Source: Aminobacterium mobile DSM 12262 | Lineage (GTDB): Bacteria; Synergistota; Synergistia; Synergistales; Aminobacteriaceae | Direction: 5' to 3' | Length of the DNA stretch: 64,000 nt | Assembly (NCBI RefSeq): GCF_000526395.1 | Contig: NZ_JAFZ01000002.1 | Coordinates: 250,501-314,500 of the forward strand | Part shown: positions 8,689 to 17,224 of the stretch, one piece after another | Numbering within the stretch: the stretch's first letter is position 1 | How the letters are laid out: every line of letters begins with the position of its first letter | Notes under the pieces: model-generated | Databases searched by the model: none | What the model saw: the letters and a program-made list of their open reading frames with translations, nothing else | Told to the model about the DNA's origin: nothing | Position numbers and translations under genes: made by a program

Positions 8689-8937
8689 TCAATCAGCGTC
8701 AATATCCACTTCTACCCGCTCATTAGCCTTTACAGCCGCAGCCTTAGCCACTAGGCGTATAGCGTTGATCGTTGCGCCTCGTTTCCCTATCACTCGCCCC
8801 ACATCTTCCGGTGCAACGCGTACATTGACCATTACAATACCTCGGTCATTCACCTCAGATGTAACTTCAACTTTTTCGGGCTCCGTGACAAGATGCTCCA
8901 CTATGTACTGTACAAGTTCTTTATAGCTGGGCATCAT
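8689..8937 (-). CDS. khpA: KH-domain RNA-binding protein KhpA (YlqC)
   Basis: 82 residues, essentially a single KH domain: VGRVIGKRGATINAIRLVAKAAA is the GxxG loop and following helix. KhpA binds RNA, often as a partner of KhpB/Jag, and affects cell division and translation in Firmicutes. Its ATG overlaps the rpsP stop (TAATG). A second ATG directly after could also serve. Its place between rpsP and rimM is the common bacterial order. Confidence 0.93.
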   Translation of the reverse strand: MMPSYKELVQYIVEHLVTEPEKVEVTSEVNDRGIVMVNVRVAPEDVGRVIGKRGATINAIRLVAKAAAVKANERVEVDIDAD

Positions 8938-9212
8938 TAATCAGCAGAAGTCTGTTCTGCTGCAAACTTCTCCCACACACCAGCCATTTTCAGTATTCCA
9001 CGAGCTGTATCAGAAGGAGAAGCACCGTTCTTCAGCCAATACAGAGCTTTTTCCTCATCGATCTTAATCTCCGCAGGGTCATACATAGGATTGTATGTAC
9101 CAAGAAGTTCGATGAACCTCCCATCTCTCGGAGAACGAGAGTCAGCTACTACAAGCCGATAATATGGATTTTTCTTGCGCCCAAATCGAGCTAAGCGAAT
9201 ACGAACTGCCAT
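8937..9212 (-). CDS. rpsP: 30S ribosomal protein S16
   Basis: 91 residues from the ATG at 9212 ([20 protein letters not shown]), the universal S16 start. AGGAGGTG lies about 9 bases upstream; the upstream in-frame GTG at 9224 falls inside that site and is rejected. The body [20 protein letters not shown] is typical. S16 binds 16S rRNA early in 30S assembly. It follows ffh in the operon. Confidence 0.97.
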   Translation of the reverse strand: MAVRIRLARFGRKKNPYYRLVVADSRSPRDGRFIELLGTYNPMYDPAEIKIDEEKALYWLKNGASPSDTARGILKMAGVWEKFAAEQTSAD

Positions 9213-9267
9213 AGAGTAAGACACCTCCTGTTTTCATAAAAAATAGAATTTCTATTTATACCCTTTT

Positions 9268-10620
9268 CTAAAAGGGGAATCCTCCACCACCACCGAAAAG
9301 ACCTTTCGGGAGATGGAATCCTTTTTTACCCTTTCCCATATATTTCCAAAGCTGTTTCATTTGATCATATTGCTTAAGAAGCTGGTTTACCATCTGGACA
9401 CTCGTCCCTGAACCTTCCGCAATTCGTCGACGTCGGCTCCCCTTAATAATTTGAGGATTTCGACGTTCCTCAATTGTCATAGATTGGATAATAGCTTTCG
9501 ACTGTTTAAGTCGTTTAGGGTCGAGCTCAGCATTTTTTAGGTCTTTCATTTTCCCGAAGCCGGGCAGCATATCAATAACCTTGTCGAGAGGACCGAGCTT
9601 CTCTATCTGTTCAAACTGTAAAAGCAGATCTTCCATAGTCAGCTTATCTTTTTTAAGGCTTTTAGAAATCTTTTCTACATCTTCTTGAGATGTTACTTGC
9701 TGAACTTTTTCCGCCAGCCCCATCACATCGCCCATACCCATAATGCGCTGGGCCATACGTTTAGCGTCAAAAAGCTCAAGGGCCTCTGTTCCTTCTCCTA
9801 CCCCCGCAAACTTAATAGGTACTTGTGTAGTTGCGCGAATGGCAAGAGCGGCACCTCCACGAGCATCGCCATCAAGTTTACTTAAAATAACCCCAGAGAG
9901 AGAGAGTTTCTCATGGAAACTGGAAGCCACTTTCACTGCTTCCTGACCTGTCATGGCATCTACTACCAATAAAATCTCGTGAGGTTGCACGCTGCTTTTC
10001 AGTTTGAAAAGCTCATCCATAAGCTCTTCATCTACGTGAAGACGACCTGCTGTATCTAAAATAATAACGTCGTTTAAGTGACCCTCTGCATAAGACAAAG
10101 CCTCTTTTGCTACTTTGACAACGTCTTGAGTGTTATCTTTCGGTCCATAAAATCCAACTTTACTTTGTTCTGCTAAAACCTTGAGCTGCTCTATAGCCGC
10201 AGGACGGCGAAGATCACAAGCTACCACGAGAGGGCTGTGCCCTTTCTGCAACCGCCTGGCTAATTTTACAGCACTCGTAGTCTTACCACTTCCCTGCAAA
10301 CCAACCATCATTAACAGCGTTGGTGGCTTGGGAGAAATCACTAAAGGGGCAACTTCAGAACCCATGAGATTAACAAGTTCCTCATAAACAATGGCTATAA
10401 CTTGCTGGCCTGGCGTAATAGATTCAAGAACATCTCGGCCAACACAGCGCTGGCGAATGGATTCTACTAAAGTCTTTACTACTTTATAATCCACATCAGC
10501 TTCAAGCAACGCTCGCCGCACTTCTCTCAAAGCAGCATTTACATCTTCTTCAGAAAGTTTCCCTTTCCCTTTAAGTTTGTCAAATACTGCTTCAAGACGC
10601 TCTTTCAATGCATCAAACAT
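9268..10620 (-). CDS. ffh: Signal recognition particle protein Ffh
   Basis: 450 residues with the N, G and M domains in order. GTPase motifs: GLQGSGKTTSAVKLARRL (P-loop), DTAGRLHVDEELM, and LSKLDGDARGGAAL. The M domain from about residue 300 has LPGFGKM and the helix SRRRRIAEGSGTSVQMVNQLLKQ that binds 4.5S RNA and signal sequences, ending in the usual Gly/Phe-rich tail. It directs nascent membrane proteins to FtsY and SecYEG. It is preceded by ylxM, its usual partner. Confidence 0.97.
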   Translation of the reverse strand: MFDALKERLEAVFDKLKGKGKLSEEDVNAALREVRRALLEADVDYKVVKTLVESIRQRCVGRDVLESITPGQQVIAIVYEELVNLMGSEVAPLVISPKPPTLLMMVGLQGSGKTTSAVKLARRLQKGHSPLVVACDLRRPAAIEQLKVLAEQSKVGFYGPKDNTQDVVKVAKEALSYAEGHLNDVIILDTAGRLHVDEELMDELFKLKSSVQPHEILLVVDAMTGQEAVKVASSFHEKLSLSGVILSKLDGDARGGAALAIRATTQVPIKFAGVGEGTEALELFDAKRMAQRIMGMGDVMGLAEKVQQVTSQEDVEKISKSLKKDKLTMEDLLLQFEQIEKLGPLDKVIDMLPGFGKMKDLKNAELDPKRLKQSKAIIQSMTIEERRNPQIIKGSRRRRIAEGSGTSVQMVNQLLKQYDQMKQLWKYMGKGKKGFHLPKGLFGGGGGFPF

Positions 10621-10652
10621 TGTTCAATTCCTCCCACCAAAAAGGGCGGACA

Positions 10653-10946
10653 TCATTTGTCCCAGCATCGTTCTTCCAGGCGCTGAATTCTCTTCTCGAG
10701 CTCCTCTATTCGACTGCAGATACCAAGAAGTCCTTCTAACTCACTCAGTCTAGATCGAGCTCGAGAAAGGAGATCGAAAGCTGCCTGACGGCTGGTTTCC
10801 AAGCGCTCCGCCATTTCGGAAACAGAGAGATCAGAAAACTCATGATATTCATAAGCCTCTCTCTGCTTTTCCGTAAGTAGTGGCGAATAAAGATCGTATA
10901 ATTTGTTCAAATAAACCCGTCGTTCAAGAAGATCTTCCTCATCCAT
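10653..10946 (-). CDS. ylxM: YlxM/p13 family helix-turn-helix protein (SRP operon)
   Basis: 97 residues. It resembles a sigma-factor region 4 HTH: LTEKQREAYEYHEFSDLSVSEMAERLETSRQAAFDLLSRARSRL contains the recognition-helix pattern. YlxM proteins accompany ffh in Gram-positive and related bacteria and are thought to modulate SRP, though the mechanism is not settled. AGGAGGATAATGAA precedes the ATG. It is the first gene of the operon behind a consensus promoter. Confidence 0.9.
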   Translation of the reverse strand: MDEEDLLERRVYLNKLYDLYSPLLTEKQREAYEYHEFSDLSVSEMAERLETSRQAAFDLLSRARSRLSELEGLLGICSRIEELEKRIQRLEERCWDK

Positions 10947-10974
10947 TTCATTATCCTCCTCTTAAAACAGAGCG

Positions 10975-11003
10975 ATTATACGTCGCTCCTTTATAGGTGT
11001 CAA
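10975..11003 (-). promoter_or_regulatory. Consensus promoter of the ylxM-ffh-rpsP-rplS operon
   Basis: On the minus strand TTGACA (11003-10998), a 17-base spacer and TATAAT (10980-10975): a perfect match to the housekeeping sigma consensus, as expected for a ribosomal and SRP operon. The start codon of ylxM is about 30 bases downstream. Confidence 0.9.
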
Positions 11004-11100
11004 GATCTTTTTCTTTACATAAAGTCTAGACAAAAATCCTCTTTCTTGCAATCATAGAGTTATTATTCAGTTCTATAAGGGCTTAAAAGGAGGCGTTACT

Positions 11101-11763
11101 ATGTCTGATACGAAAAATCCATTTATCGCTGCTCAAAACGCTAGCAACCGACAACTGGGGCTTAGCGCAGTAAAGGCTCTTTCATCAAAAGGGTTTAATG
11201 CCGTATTTGTCAACACCAAGGAAGAAGCTCTTGAAGAGGTTCTCAAGCTCATTCCAGAAAAAACGACAGTGGGAATTCCAGGCAGTGTGACTATTAGGCA
11301 AATTGGCGCTCTGGAAAAATTAATGGAACGCGGCTGTACTATCGCCCATCACTGGGATCCTTCTTTAACACCAGAACAAAAAAACGAAGTACTCAAGCGA
11401 GAATTCTTATCCGACTATTTTTTGACAAGCTCAAATGCCCTGACACTAGATGGAATGCTCGTCAATATAGACGGAACAGGGAACCGTGTTAGTGCCATGG
11501 CATGGGGAACAAATACCCTCATTTTCGTAGTAGGAATTAATAAAATAGCTAAAGATGTAGACAGTGCGTTGGTTCGCATACGAAATAACGCCACTCCTCC
11601 CAATGCAACGCGACTCCACATTGACACACCGTGTACACATGTAGGCCATTGCGTAAACTGCGATAGCCCTCAACGAGTATGCAGAGCTGTTCTCATTCTT
11701 GAGCGACCTACAACAGGTCGAAAAACTCACGTTATAGTGGTAGGGGAATCTCTTGGGTACTAA
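11101..11763 (+). CDS. LUD-domain protein (LutC/YkgG, DUF162-like)
   Basis: 220 residues. The LUD core is recognisable: KTTVGIPGSVTIRQIGALEKL, EFLSDYFLTSSNALTLDGMLVNIDGTGNRVSAMAWGT (in part) and FVVGINKIAKDVDSALVRI. The C-terminus has a Cys cluster (CTHVGHCVNC..QRVC) that could bind metal. LUD proteins appear in lactate-utilisation complexes and as stand-alone proteins of unknown function in anaerobes. AAAGGAGG precedes the ATG. No lactate-oxidation partners are adjacent, so its role here is open. Confidence 0.85.
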   Translation: MSDTKNPFIAAQNASNRQLGLSAVKALSSKGFNAVFVNTKEEALEEVLKLIPEKTTVGIPGSVTIRQIGALEKLMERGCTIAHHWDPSLTPEQKNEVLKREFLSDYFLTSSNALTLDGMLVNIDGTGNRVSAMAWGTNTLIFVVGINKIAKDVDSALVRIRNNATPPNATRLHIDTPCTHVGHCVNCDSPQRVCRAVLILERPTTGRKTHVIVVGESLGY

Positions 11764-11797
11764 GTACCATTTCTATATCACCCCCTCCTTTGCATAT

Positions 11798-11815
11798 GAA
11801 TGCATTAATGCATTC
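11798..11815. repeat. 18-bp perfect palindrome
   Basis: GAATGCATTAATGCATTC reads the same on both strands. It sits in the 99-base gap before the asparaginase-like gene, about 50 bases upstream of its start, a typical operator position. No regulator can be named. Confidence 0.45.
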
Positions 11816-11862
11816 TTTCTATTTCTCGTGTAAACTTAACGAACTTAAGGAGGGATGACTTA

Positions 11863-12852
11863 ATGCCCAAAAGAGGAAAGATCGCATTGGTTGTAGCTGG
11901 AGGCCAGATGAGCCTAAAGGGGGAAGAAGAAACAAGCCGCCAGTCCTCTAAAAGTGGAGAGACCATGCTTTCTTGGCTTCCAAAAGATTTGCCTTTTGAA
12001 ATCATATTAGTTGACTGGAGTCATCAACCTAGCAGTCACTACACAATGCGTATGACTACCGACCTCGTTCAGATTCTCAATAAATTGGTTGTAGATGGGA
12101 TCGACGGCATTGTAGTTTCCAGTGGTACAGACACTCTTGAAGAGATGTCATATCTTGCAGATCTTATGTGGACATATCCTCAGCCTGTTATATTTACAGC
12201 TGCTACTCGCCCGTATGAAGAGATCGGGTCTGATGCCGTGCTCAATCTCACTCAAGCTGTAATCGCTGCTTCTTCTCAAAAATGCTGGGGACTTGGAGTA
12301 CTTGTTTGTATGCAGGATCAGCTTTTTGCCGCATCAGAAATTACAGAGAGTGCAAATCATAGAAGAAATGCTTTTCTAGCACCTGATCGAGGGCCAGTAG
12401 GAGAAGTTATGGGGAAAAACATTGATATTCTTCGCCTTCATAAGAGGGGAAAGGTCTTAGCAGGCTCTTTCGCCCCCGCAAGAAACGTAGAGCTTGTTAC
12501 GTCAAGTTTAGGTGGCGGAGAGCTTGTCCTCAAGCTGCTAGCAGAAACATCTGAAAAGGATCTAGACGGATTGGTAGTAGCCGGATTTGGCGACGGCTCT
12601 GTGCCTCCGTCATGGATACCCTTTCTGCGGAAAATACTAAGAGACAATATTCCAATAGTTATTACTTCCCGTTGCATAAAGGGGAGGACCCGTCCTTCTT
12701 ACACTTTCGAAGGAAGCCTTGACCGTTTACTCGAGTTAGGGGCCTATGATGGCGGAAGCCTGAAACCTGTCCAAGCCAGATTGAAACTAGCAGTAGCTCT
12801 TGGTGCAGGATTAAAAGGAAACGATTTGCAAAAATATTTGCTTGACTTGTAA
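11863..12852 (+). CDS. Asparaginase-family protein lacking the first catalytic threonine
   Basis: 329 residues with the type I/II L-asparaginase fold: VVDGIDGIVVSSGTDTLEEM holds the conserved T-D pair of the second active-site motif, and the C-terminal domain shows GLVVAGFGDGSVPP. Family members begin with a TGGTI motif whose second Thr is the nucleophile. Here the equivalent reads VVAGGQMSLKG, so Gln replaces that Thr. Either another residue takes over or the protein does not hydrolyse asparagine. AAGGAGGG lies upstream of the ATG. It is flanked by LUD and a convergent transporter gene, separated from the latter by a strong terminator. Confidence 0.8.
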   Translation: MPKRGKIALVVAGGQMSLKGEEETSRQSSKSGETMLSWLPKDLPFEIILVDWSHQPSSHYTMRMTTDLVQILNKLVVDGIDGIVVSSGTDTLEEMSYLADLMWTYPQPVIFTAATRPYEEIGSDAVLNLTQAVIAASSQKCWGLGVLVCMQDQLFAASEITESANHRRNAFLAPDRGPVGEVMGKNIDILRLHKRGKVLAGSFAPARNVELVTSSLGGGELVLKLLAETSEKDLDGLVVAGFGDGSVPPSWIPFLRKILRDNIPIVITSRCIKGRTRPSYTFEGSLDRLLELGAYDGGSLKPVQARLKLAVALGAGLKGNDLQKYLLDL

Positions 12853-12853
12853 A

Positions 12854-12887
12854 AAAACAGCTGCCCTGGCTTCAGGGCAGCTGTTTT
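12854..12887. terminator. Bidirectional terminator between convergent genes
   Basis: 15-bp perfect arms (AAAACAGCTGCCCTG) around a GCTT loop with A and T tracts on each side. It ends both the asparaginase-like gene (plus) and the TSUP gene (minus). Confidence 0.92.
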
Positions 12888-12893
12888 ATTCTC

Positions 12894-13652
12894 TTACCGA
12901 ATCATGAACACGACATCATATATCATCTTACCGGCGGAAATAAAGACTACGACAGCTAAAATCCACCGGAGCCACTTATTCCCCTTAACGAGGCTAAATT
13001 TGGCTCCTATAAAACCACCTATCATCGTTCCCAAAGCTATCGCCACTCCAGCGCCTATCTGAACAAGTCCTCGCGAGGCAAAAAGAAGCAAACTAATGCA
13101 TGTGTAACTTAAAATAACGACAACTTTAATAGCATTAGAGTGTAAAAGGTCGTATCCGGCAAGGCCTGCTAAAGCCCAGATGAAGAAGAAACCAACACCC
13201 GCCTGAATGAAGCCACCATATACCCCTATAAAGAAAAAAACAATCTGAAGGACCCAAGGGGGAACTTTACGCTGAAACTGCCTCTCCCACATTTTAGGCT
13301 TCATTACAAGCTGAACAGCCATAATAGAGATAAGTATAGATACTACAATTCTTAACACTGCTTCATTCAACTCTAACGCTAAGAATGTTCCTGCTACAGA
13401 TCCTAAACATGCTGGAAGAACAAAAAAGAAGGCTTCCCTTAGGGTGAAAGTTTTCTCTTTATAAAACTTGCTGGAAGCCACAATATTTTGCATCAAAATT
13501 CCAATGCGGTTCGTAGCATTGGCAACACTCATGTCCATTCCTAAAAAAACAAGGAGCGGAAGGGTTAACATACTTCCGCCTCCTGCCGTCACATTTACGA
13601 AACCAGAAATTACTCCTGCTAGAAATAAAAGACATCCGCCCAATAAACTCAT
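12894..13652 (-). CDS. TauE/SafE (TSUP) family membrane transporter
   Basis: 252 residues, almost wholly hydrophobic, with about eight membrane segments. GCLLFLAGVISGFVNVTAGGGSM at the N-terminus and FFFIGVYGGFIQAGVGFFF in the second half are the internally repeated G-rich motifs of TSUP proteins. Members export or import sulfonates, sulfite or other organic anions; the substrate cannot be read from sequence. It is transcribed alone, divergently from the PPC-domain gene. Confidence 0.88.
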   Translation of the reverse strand: MSLLGGCLLFLAGVISGFVNVTAGGGSMLTLPLLVFLGMDMSVANATNRIGILMQNIVASSKFYKEKTFTLREAFFFVLPACLGSVAGTFLALELNEAVLRIVVSILISIMAVQLVMKPKMWERQFQRKVPPWVLQIVFFFIGVYGGFIQAGVGFFFIWALAGLAGYDLLHSNAIKVVVILSYTCISLLLFASRGLVQIGAGVAIALGTMIGGFIGAKFSLVKGNKWLRWILAVVVFISAGKMIYDVVFMIR

Positions 13653-13753
13653 CTTTTTTATGCTCCGATTGTAATACGAGATTTATAGTTAAAAATAATT
13701 CCAACTTCATGATACAATCAAAAAGAAACTATTTCCCACCGGGAGGTGAAGAA

Positions 13754-14179
13754 ATGAAGTATGCAGCCACTGACGAAATGATCGTTATAAGACTCACAGA
13801 TGGCGAAGAACTCCATGGATCCATCAGTTATGTCTGCAAAGAACGTGATGTAGATTCGGCAGTAATTGTATCAGCAGCAGGCATGGTGGGAAGCGTTACT
13901 TTCGGCTGGTTCAACGGACGAGAGTACGAGACAGCTTCCTATAACGAAGTACTGGAACTCTCGGCCTTAGGGGGGAATATCAGTTACAAAAAAGAAGGCA
14001 TTTACCCCCACATTCACGCTGTTCTTAGCCGCCCAGATCACACATGCCTTGCTGGGCACATCCTTCGGGCAATTACGTACCACAATTTGGAGATATGCCT
14101 CGTTCCCTTAAAAACTATTTATCTAAACAGAGAGTTCGATGAATGGTTTGAGGCACTCGCCCCTGAAAAAAGACTATAG
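13754..14179 (+). CDS. PPC/DUF296-domain protein
   Basis: 141 residues from the ATG at 13754, preceded by GGGAGGTGAAGAA; an earlier in-frame ATG at 13709 lacks a ribosome site. The plant-and-prokaryote-conserved fold is shown by VIRLTDGEELHGSI, AAGMVGSVTFGWF and the metal-ligand segment YPHIHAVLSRPDHTCLAGHI. In bacteria these trimeric proteins occur alone; in plants the domain is fused to AT-hooks. Its cellular role is unknown. Confidence 0.85.
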   Translation: MKYAATDEMIVIRLTDGEELHGSISYVCKERDVDSAVIVSAAGMVGSVTFGWFNGREYETASYNEVLELSALGGNISYKKEGIYPHIHAVLSRPDHTCLAGHILRAITYHNLEICLVPLKTIYLNREFDEWFEALAPEKRL

Positions 14180-14222
14180 CTTCAGCCAAACATGCAATAT
14201 GCAATGTTAAAGGGAAGTACTG

Positions 14223-14705
14223 CTACTTTTTTATGTCAGCCTTTTCTCCTGCTGCAATTGCCATAAGTTCCTCTGGGGAAATAGGAAAAAAGGCGTGATC
14301 AGTTCCAGCTGCAGCCCAAACTAAATCGTACTGAAAAAGATCCTCGTCAAGAAAGGCGGGGATCTTTTCTACATATCCTATCGGCGGAACCCCTCCTATT
14401 CTATATCCAGAGTAAGTATAAACAAAGTCGGGAGAAGCCATTTTAACTTTTCGAACACAAAGCCTTTGCTTTATTTTCTTCAAATCCACTTTGTTAGGGC
14501 CAGACATGAGAGCTAAAACAGGTTCTTCATCAGCTAATAAGACCAAAGTCTTCAAAATATGCTCTGCAGGAGCTCCAACTGCCTTTGCCGCGTCTTCAAC
14601 GGTAAAAATCGTCTCATGACTTATTTTTATTTCTCCCTTATAGCCATGATTATCCAAAAAAGATTTAACCCTGTCTATAGGATCAAAGTCCGCTCCAGTA
14701 GACAC
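14223..14705 (-). CDS. YbaK/EbsC-family aminoacyl-tRNA deacylase
   Basis: 160 residues, the family length. LALMSGPNKVDLKKIKQRL contains the conserved Lys of the editing pocket, followed by YRIGGVPPIGY and AAGTDHAFFPISPEELMAIA. Family members hydrolyse mischarged aminoacyl-tRNAs in trans (for example Cys- or Ala-tRNA-Pro). Its exact target is not decidable. It lies 18 bases after the LysR regulator gene on the same strand, perhaps one transcript. Confidence 0.85.
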   Translation of the reverse strand: MSTGADFDPIDRVKSFLDNHGYKGEIKISHETIFTVEDAAKAVGAPAEHILKTLVLLADEEPVLALMSGPNKVDLKKIKQRLCVRKVKMASPDFVYTYSGYRIGGVPPIGYVEKIPAFLDEDLFQYDLVWAAAGTDHAFFPISPEELMAIAAGEKADIKK

Positions 14706-14723
14706 CTGCTACACCTCCTGATT

Positions 14724-15602
14724 TTATTTATTCTCTGCCTTTTTCCGTAAAAAAGAGAGCAACAGTTCCATTGCTCGAGTAGAGATGGTGCCATAGGTAA
14801 TATAAAAAGAGCGCATTAATGCTGGGGAAAAAGGAATTGGGACCAAACGAGGATTTTTTTCCACAGCTATTTTCGATACAATCCCTCCCGCAGCTCCCGC
14901 TTCTATAGCGTTCAACACAGCGGAAACATGACCGAAACAAAGTCCAACCTCTTTTTCATCACCACCGCTGTATTCCTTGTAAGCATCTTCCCAGATTCGT
15001 CTTGTAGCTGACCCTTCTACACGCCCTACCAGGTCCAGTTCATCAAGATCTTTCATTGTGACAGTTTTTCTCCCAGCTAGGGGATGGGTTGGAGATACCA
15101 CCAACACAAGTTCGTCATTACATAATGGGCACGATTCAAAACCAGAAGAACTGCGGCTAAATCCAGTTACCGCAATATCTGTTTCTTTAGTTACCAACTT
15201 TTCTATTGCTTCTCGAGAATCAGATATAAAAACCTCAATATCAATAGCGGGATATTTCTCATGAAATTCCACTAAAAGTGGCGGCAATACAAAGTCTCCC
15301 GGAATAGAACTTGCGCTAATCGTTACTGTACCTGCCACTTCGGAAGAAGCATCTGACATTTCTCTTTTGATGTCACCTAGAGAAGAGACTGTTTTTTTAG
15401 CAAAAGCATATAAAATCTCGCCCTCCACTGTAAGTTTGGAACACTTCTGTCCCCTAACAAAAATTTTGATGCCAAGTTCCTTTTCAAGTCTAGCGATATG
15501 CTTACTTACGGCTGGTTGGGATATTCCAAGAGAAGCTGCTGCCCCTGAAATACTTCCTTTTTCAAGAATCTCTACAAGGCTTTCAAGCTGTCTAAAATCC
15601 AC
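14724..15602 (-). CDS. LysR-family transcriptional regulator
   Basis: 292 residues from a GTG at 15602: AAAGGAG lies about 9 bases upstream and the product then begins MDFRQLESLVEILEKGSI, the usual LysR opening. Longer in-frame starts at 15623 and 15650 are less likely. The winged-helix part shows GAAASLGISQPAVSKHIARLEKELG. The C-terminal effector domain (from ~90) is of the periplasmic-binding type. The effector and targets are unknown; the YbaK gene downstream or the divergent XRE gene are candidates. Confidence 0.88.
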   Translation of the reverse strand: MDFRQLESLVEILEKGSISGAAASLGISQPAVSKHIARLEKELGIKIFVRGQKCSKLTVEGEILYAFAKKTVSSLGDIKREMSDASSEVAGTVTISASSIPGDFVLPPLLVEFHEKYPAIDIEVFISDSREAIEKLVTKETDIAVTGFSRSSSGFESCPLCNDELVLVVSPTHPLAGRKTVTMKDLDELDLVGRVEGSATRRIWEDAYKEYSGGDEKEVGLCFGHVSAVLNAIEAGAAGGIVSKIAVEKNPRLVPIPFSPALMRSFYITYGTISTRAMELLLSFLRKKAENK

Positions 15603-15731
15603 GTCTCCAATCTCCTTTCTCATGTATCTAGCCGTAGCTATAAGATGCACTCTTTCTTTTTAGCTTTCCTGTAGTATCATTCAGCAGGTAAATTCAGTCA
15701 AGTAAGGGAATCGTCCAACATTTTCCACTAC

Positions 15732-15760
15732 TTGTAATCACGGTTTTTATTATATATATT
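15732..15760 (+). promoter_or_regulatory. Promoter for the XRE regulator gene
   Basis: TTGTAA (15732-15737), 17-base spacer, TATATT (15755-15760). It lies 35 bases before the start of the XRE gene. Confidence 0.65.
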
Positions 15761-15795
15761 ATACGACTACAATACCGATTGGAGGTTTTTACTCT

Positions 15796-16164
15796 ATGAG
15801 TTTAGGAACGCGTATTAAAACTTTAAGAAAGGCCGCACATCTAACACAACAGGCCCTCGCCGATAAAACTGACGTGAGTCGAATTTATATTCAAGCTCTT
15901 GAGAGCAATAGAAGACTCCCATCGATGAAACTTCTAGGACGACTTGCTCAAGCTCTCGCCGTAGAGGTGACGGATCTTGTTAAAGCAAGCCCCACCGATG
16001 ATTCTGGGAGAATACATCTCGAAGAAGTACTAGAAAACCACGAGAATCTGGAGATTTGGTACAAAAGCAAACAACTCGATCAGAAGGAACTTCTTTTTAT
16101 ACGAGGACTAATAGATACTGCTATTTCATTTTGGGCAAAAAAAGAAGTTACAGAAGAAGCGTGA
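15796..16164 (+). CDS. XRE-family helix-turn-helix regulator
   Basis: 122 residues. The first 65 form a Cro/CI-type HTH: RIKTLRKAAHLTQQALADKTDVSRIYIQALESNRRLPS shows the two helices. The C-terminal 55 residues are unassigned and probably mediate dimerisation. TTGGAGG precedes the ATG. The radical SAM gene follows after 10 bases, so the two likely form an operon, which may be autoregulated. Confidence 0.85.
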   Translation: MSLGTRIKTLRKAAHLTQQALADKTDVSRIYIQALESNRRLPSMKLLGRLAQALAVEVTDLVKASPTDDSGRIHLEEVLENHENLEIWYKSKQLDQKELLFIRGLIDTAISFWAKKEVTEEA

Positions 16165-16174
16165 TTTTTAAAAA

Positions 16175-17125
16175 ATGAAGCGGCGTGCAGTGTTTCTTCC
16201 CATGAAAAATTGCCCCCATCGCTGTGTCTATTGCGATCAGGGGGCTATAACTGGAGAGCATTCCTATCCCTCGCCAGACCATGTCCGCTCTCTTTTAGGG
16301 ACAGAAGACTCTGCTGTAGAACTTTGTTATTTTGGAGGAAGTTTTACATGCCAGCCACAATATATACAAGAGCAATATTTAGAAGTAATTAAAGATGCCC
16401 CTTGTGGAAGCATCGTAAGATTTTCCACTCACCCTCTATGTATGAATAGAGACCTCCTTAACTGGTTAAAGAAATACCCTATCTCTATGATAGAGTTAGG
16501 AATATCCTCTCTTGACAACCATGTTTTGGACCACTGCAATAGAGGTTATAGAGCACAAGAAGCTCTTCTCGCCCTTTCCATGATTCAAGATACAGGCATT
16601 TCCGCTTGCGCACAAATGATGATTGGACTCCCCGACCAAAGCATACAAAGCAGTATAGAAGATTTACAAAAATTGGCTTTTCTCAAAGGGCCCAAAGATA
16701 TGACCCTTCGAATTTATCCTTGTTTAGTATTGAAAAATACTCGCCTTGAAATAAAAATGAGAGAGGGTAAATATACCCCTCTCTCATTTTCCAAAGCAGT
16801 ACTATGGGCTGGAACCCTCTTATTCCATGCTTTAAAATTGGGCTTTCACGTACAACGAATAGGTTTACAGGAGACAGGAAGCCTAAATGATGCCGTAATA
16901 GCTGGTCCTCATCATCCTTCCTTTGGGGAATTTGCTAAAAGTGTATCTTTAGTTTTGACGTTGCTAAAGAACTCTCCTTATGGGCCTTGGGGTCTTGGCA
17001 AAAAAAATATCTCTCTCCTTAAAGGACACCATAACTTTGGTTTGAACTTATTGGCAGAAAAGACACGATTAACTCCAGAAGACGCTTGGTCTCGTGTCTA
17101 CATATGGGACAGAGCCCCATACTAA
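16175..17125 (+). CDS. Elp3-like radical SAM protein
   Basis: 316 residues. KNCPHRCVYCDQG gives the CxxxCxxC cluster that binds the SAM-cleaving 4Fe-4S centre, followed by VELCYFGGSFTC (the GGE-like strand) and AQMMIGLPDQSI. The overall pattern resembles the radical SAM half of Elp3-type proteins, without the GNAT acetyltransferase domain. Substrate is unknown, possibly tRNA or a cofactor precursor. No clear Shine-Dalgarno precedes the ATG, so translation may be coupled to the XRE gene. Confidence 0.8.
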   Translation: MKRRAVFLPMKNCPHRCVYCDQGAITGEHSYPSPDHVRSLLGTEDSAVELCYFGGSFTCQPQYIQEQYLEVIKDAPCGSIVRFSTHPLCMNRDLLNWLKKYPISMIELGISSLDNHVLDHCNRGYRAQEALLALSMIQDTGISACAQMMIGLPDQSIQSSIEDLQKLAFLKGPKDMTLRIYPCLVLKNTRLEIKMREGKYTPLSFSKAVLWAGTLLFHALKLGFHVQRIGLQETGSLNDAVIAGPHHPSFGEFAKSVSLVLTLLKNSPYGPWGLGKKNISLLKGHHNFGLNLLAEKTRLTPEDAWSRVYIWDRAPY

Positions 17126-17138
17126 CTTTTGTTCAATA

Positions 17139-17167
17139 TTGACTAAAGCAAACCTATGAAATAAACT
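17139..17167 (+). promoter_or_regulatory. Promoter for the RpiR-family gene
   Basis: TTGACT (17139-17144), 17-base spacer, TAAACT (17162-17167), about 58 bases before the ATG. The -10 is a moderate match. Confidence 0.45.
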
Positions 17168-17224
17168 CTAGTACACAAGCCCAATTTCTGGCATGATGGT
17201 TAAGGTCCATGGAGGTGTTGTTTA

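Noticed and set aside
9685-9946. Overlapping open frames opposite ffh
   Set aside because: They are reading-frame shadows of ffh with no ribosome site or recognisable domain.
14724-15650. Longer LysR start at 15650 or 15623
   Set aside because: The only good ribosome site (AAAGGAG) precedes the GTG at 15602, and the product then starts with the normal LysR N-terminus.
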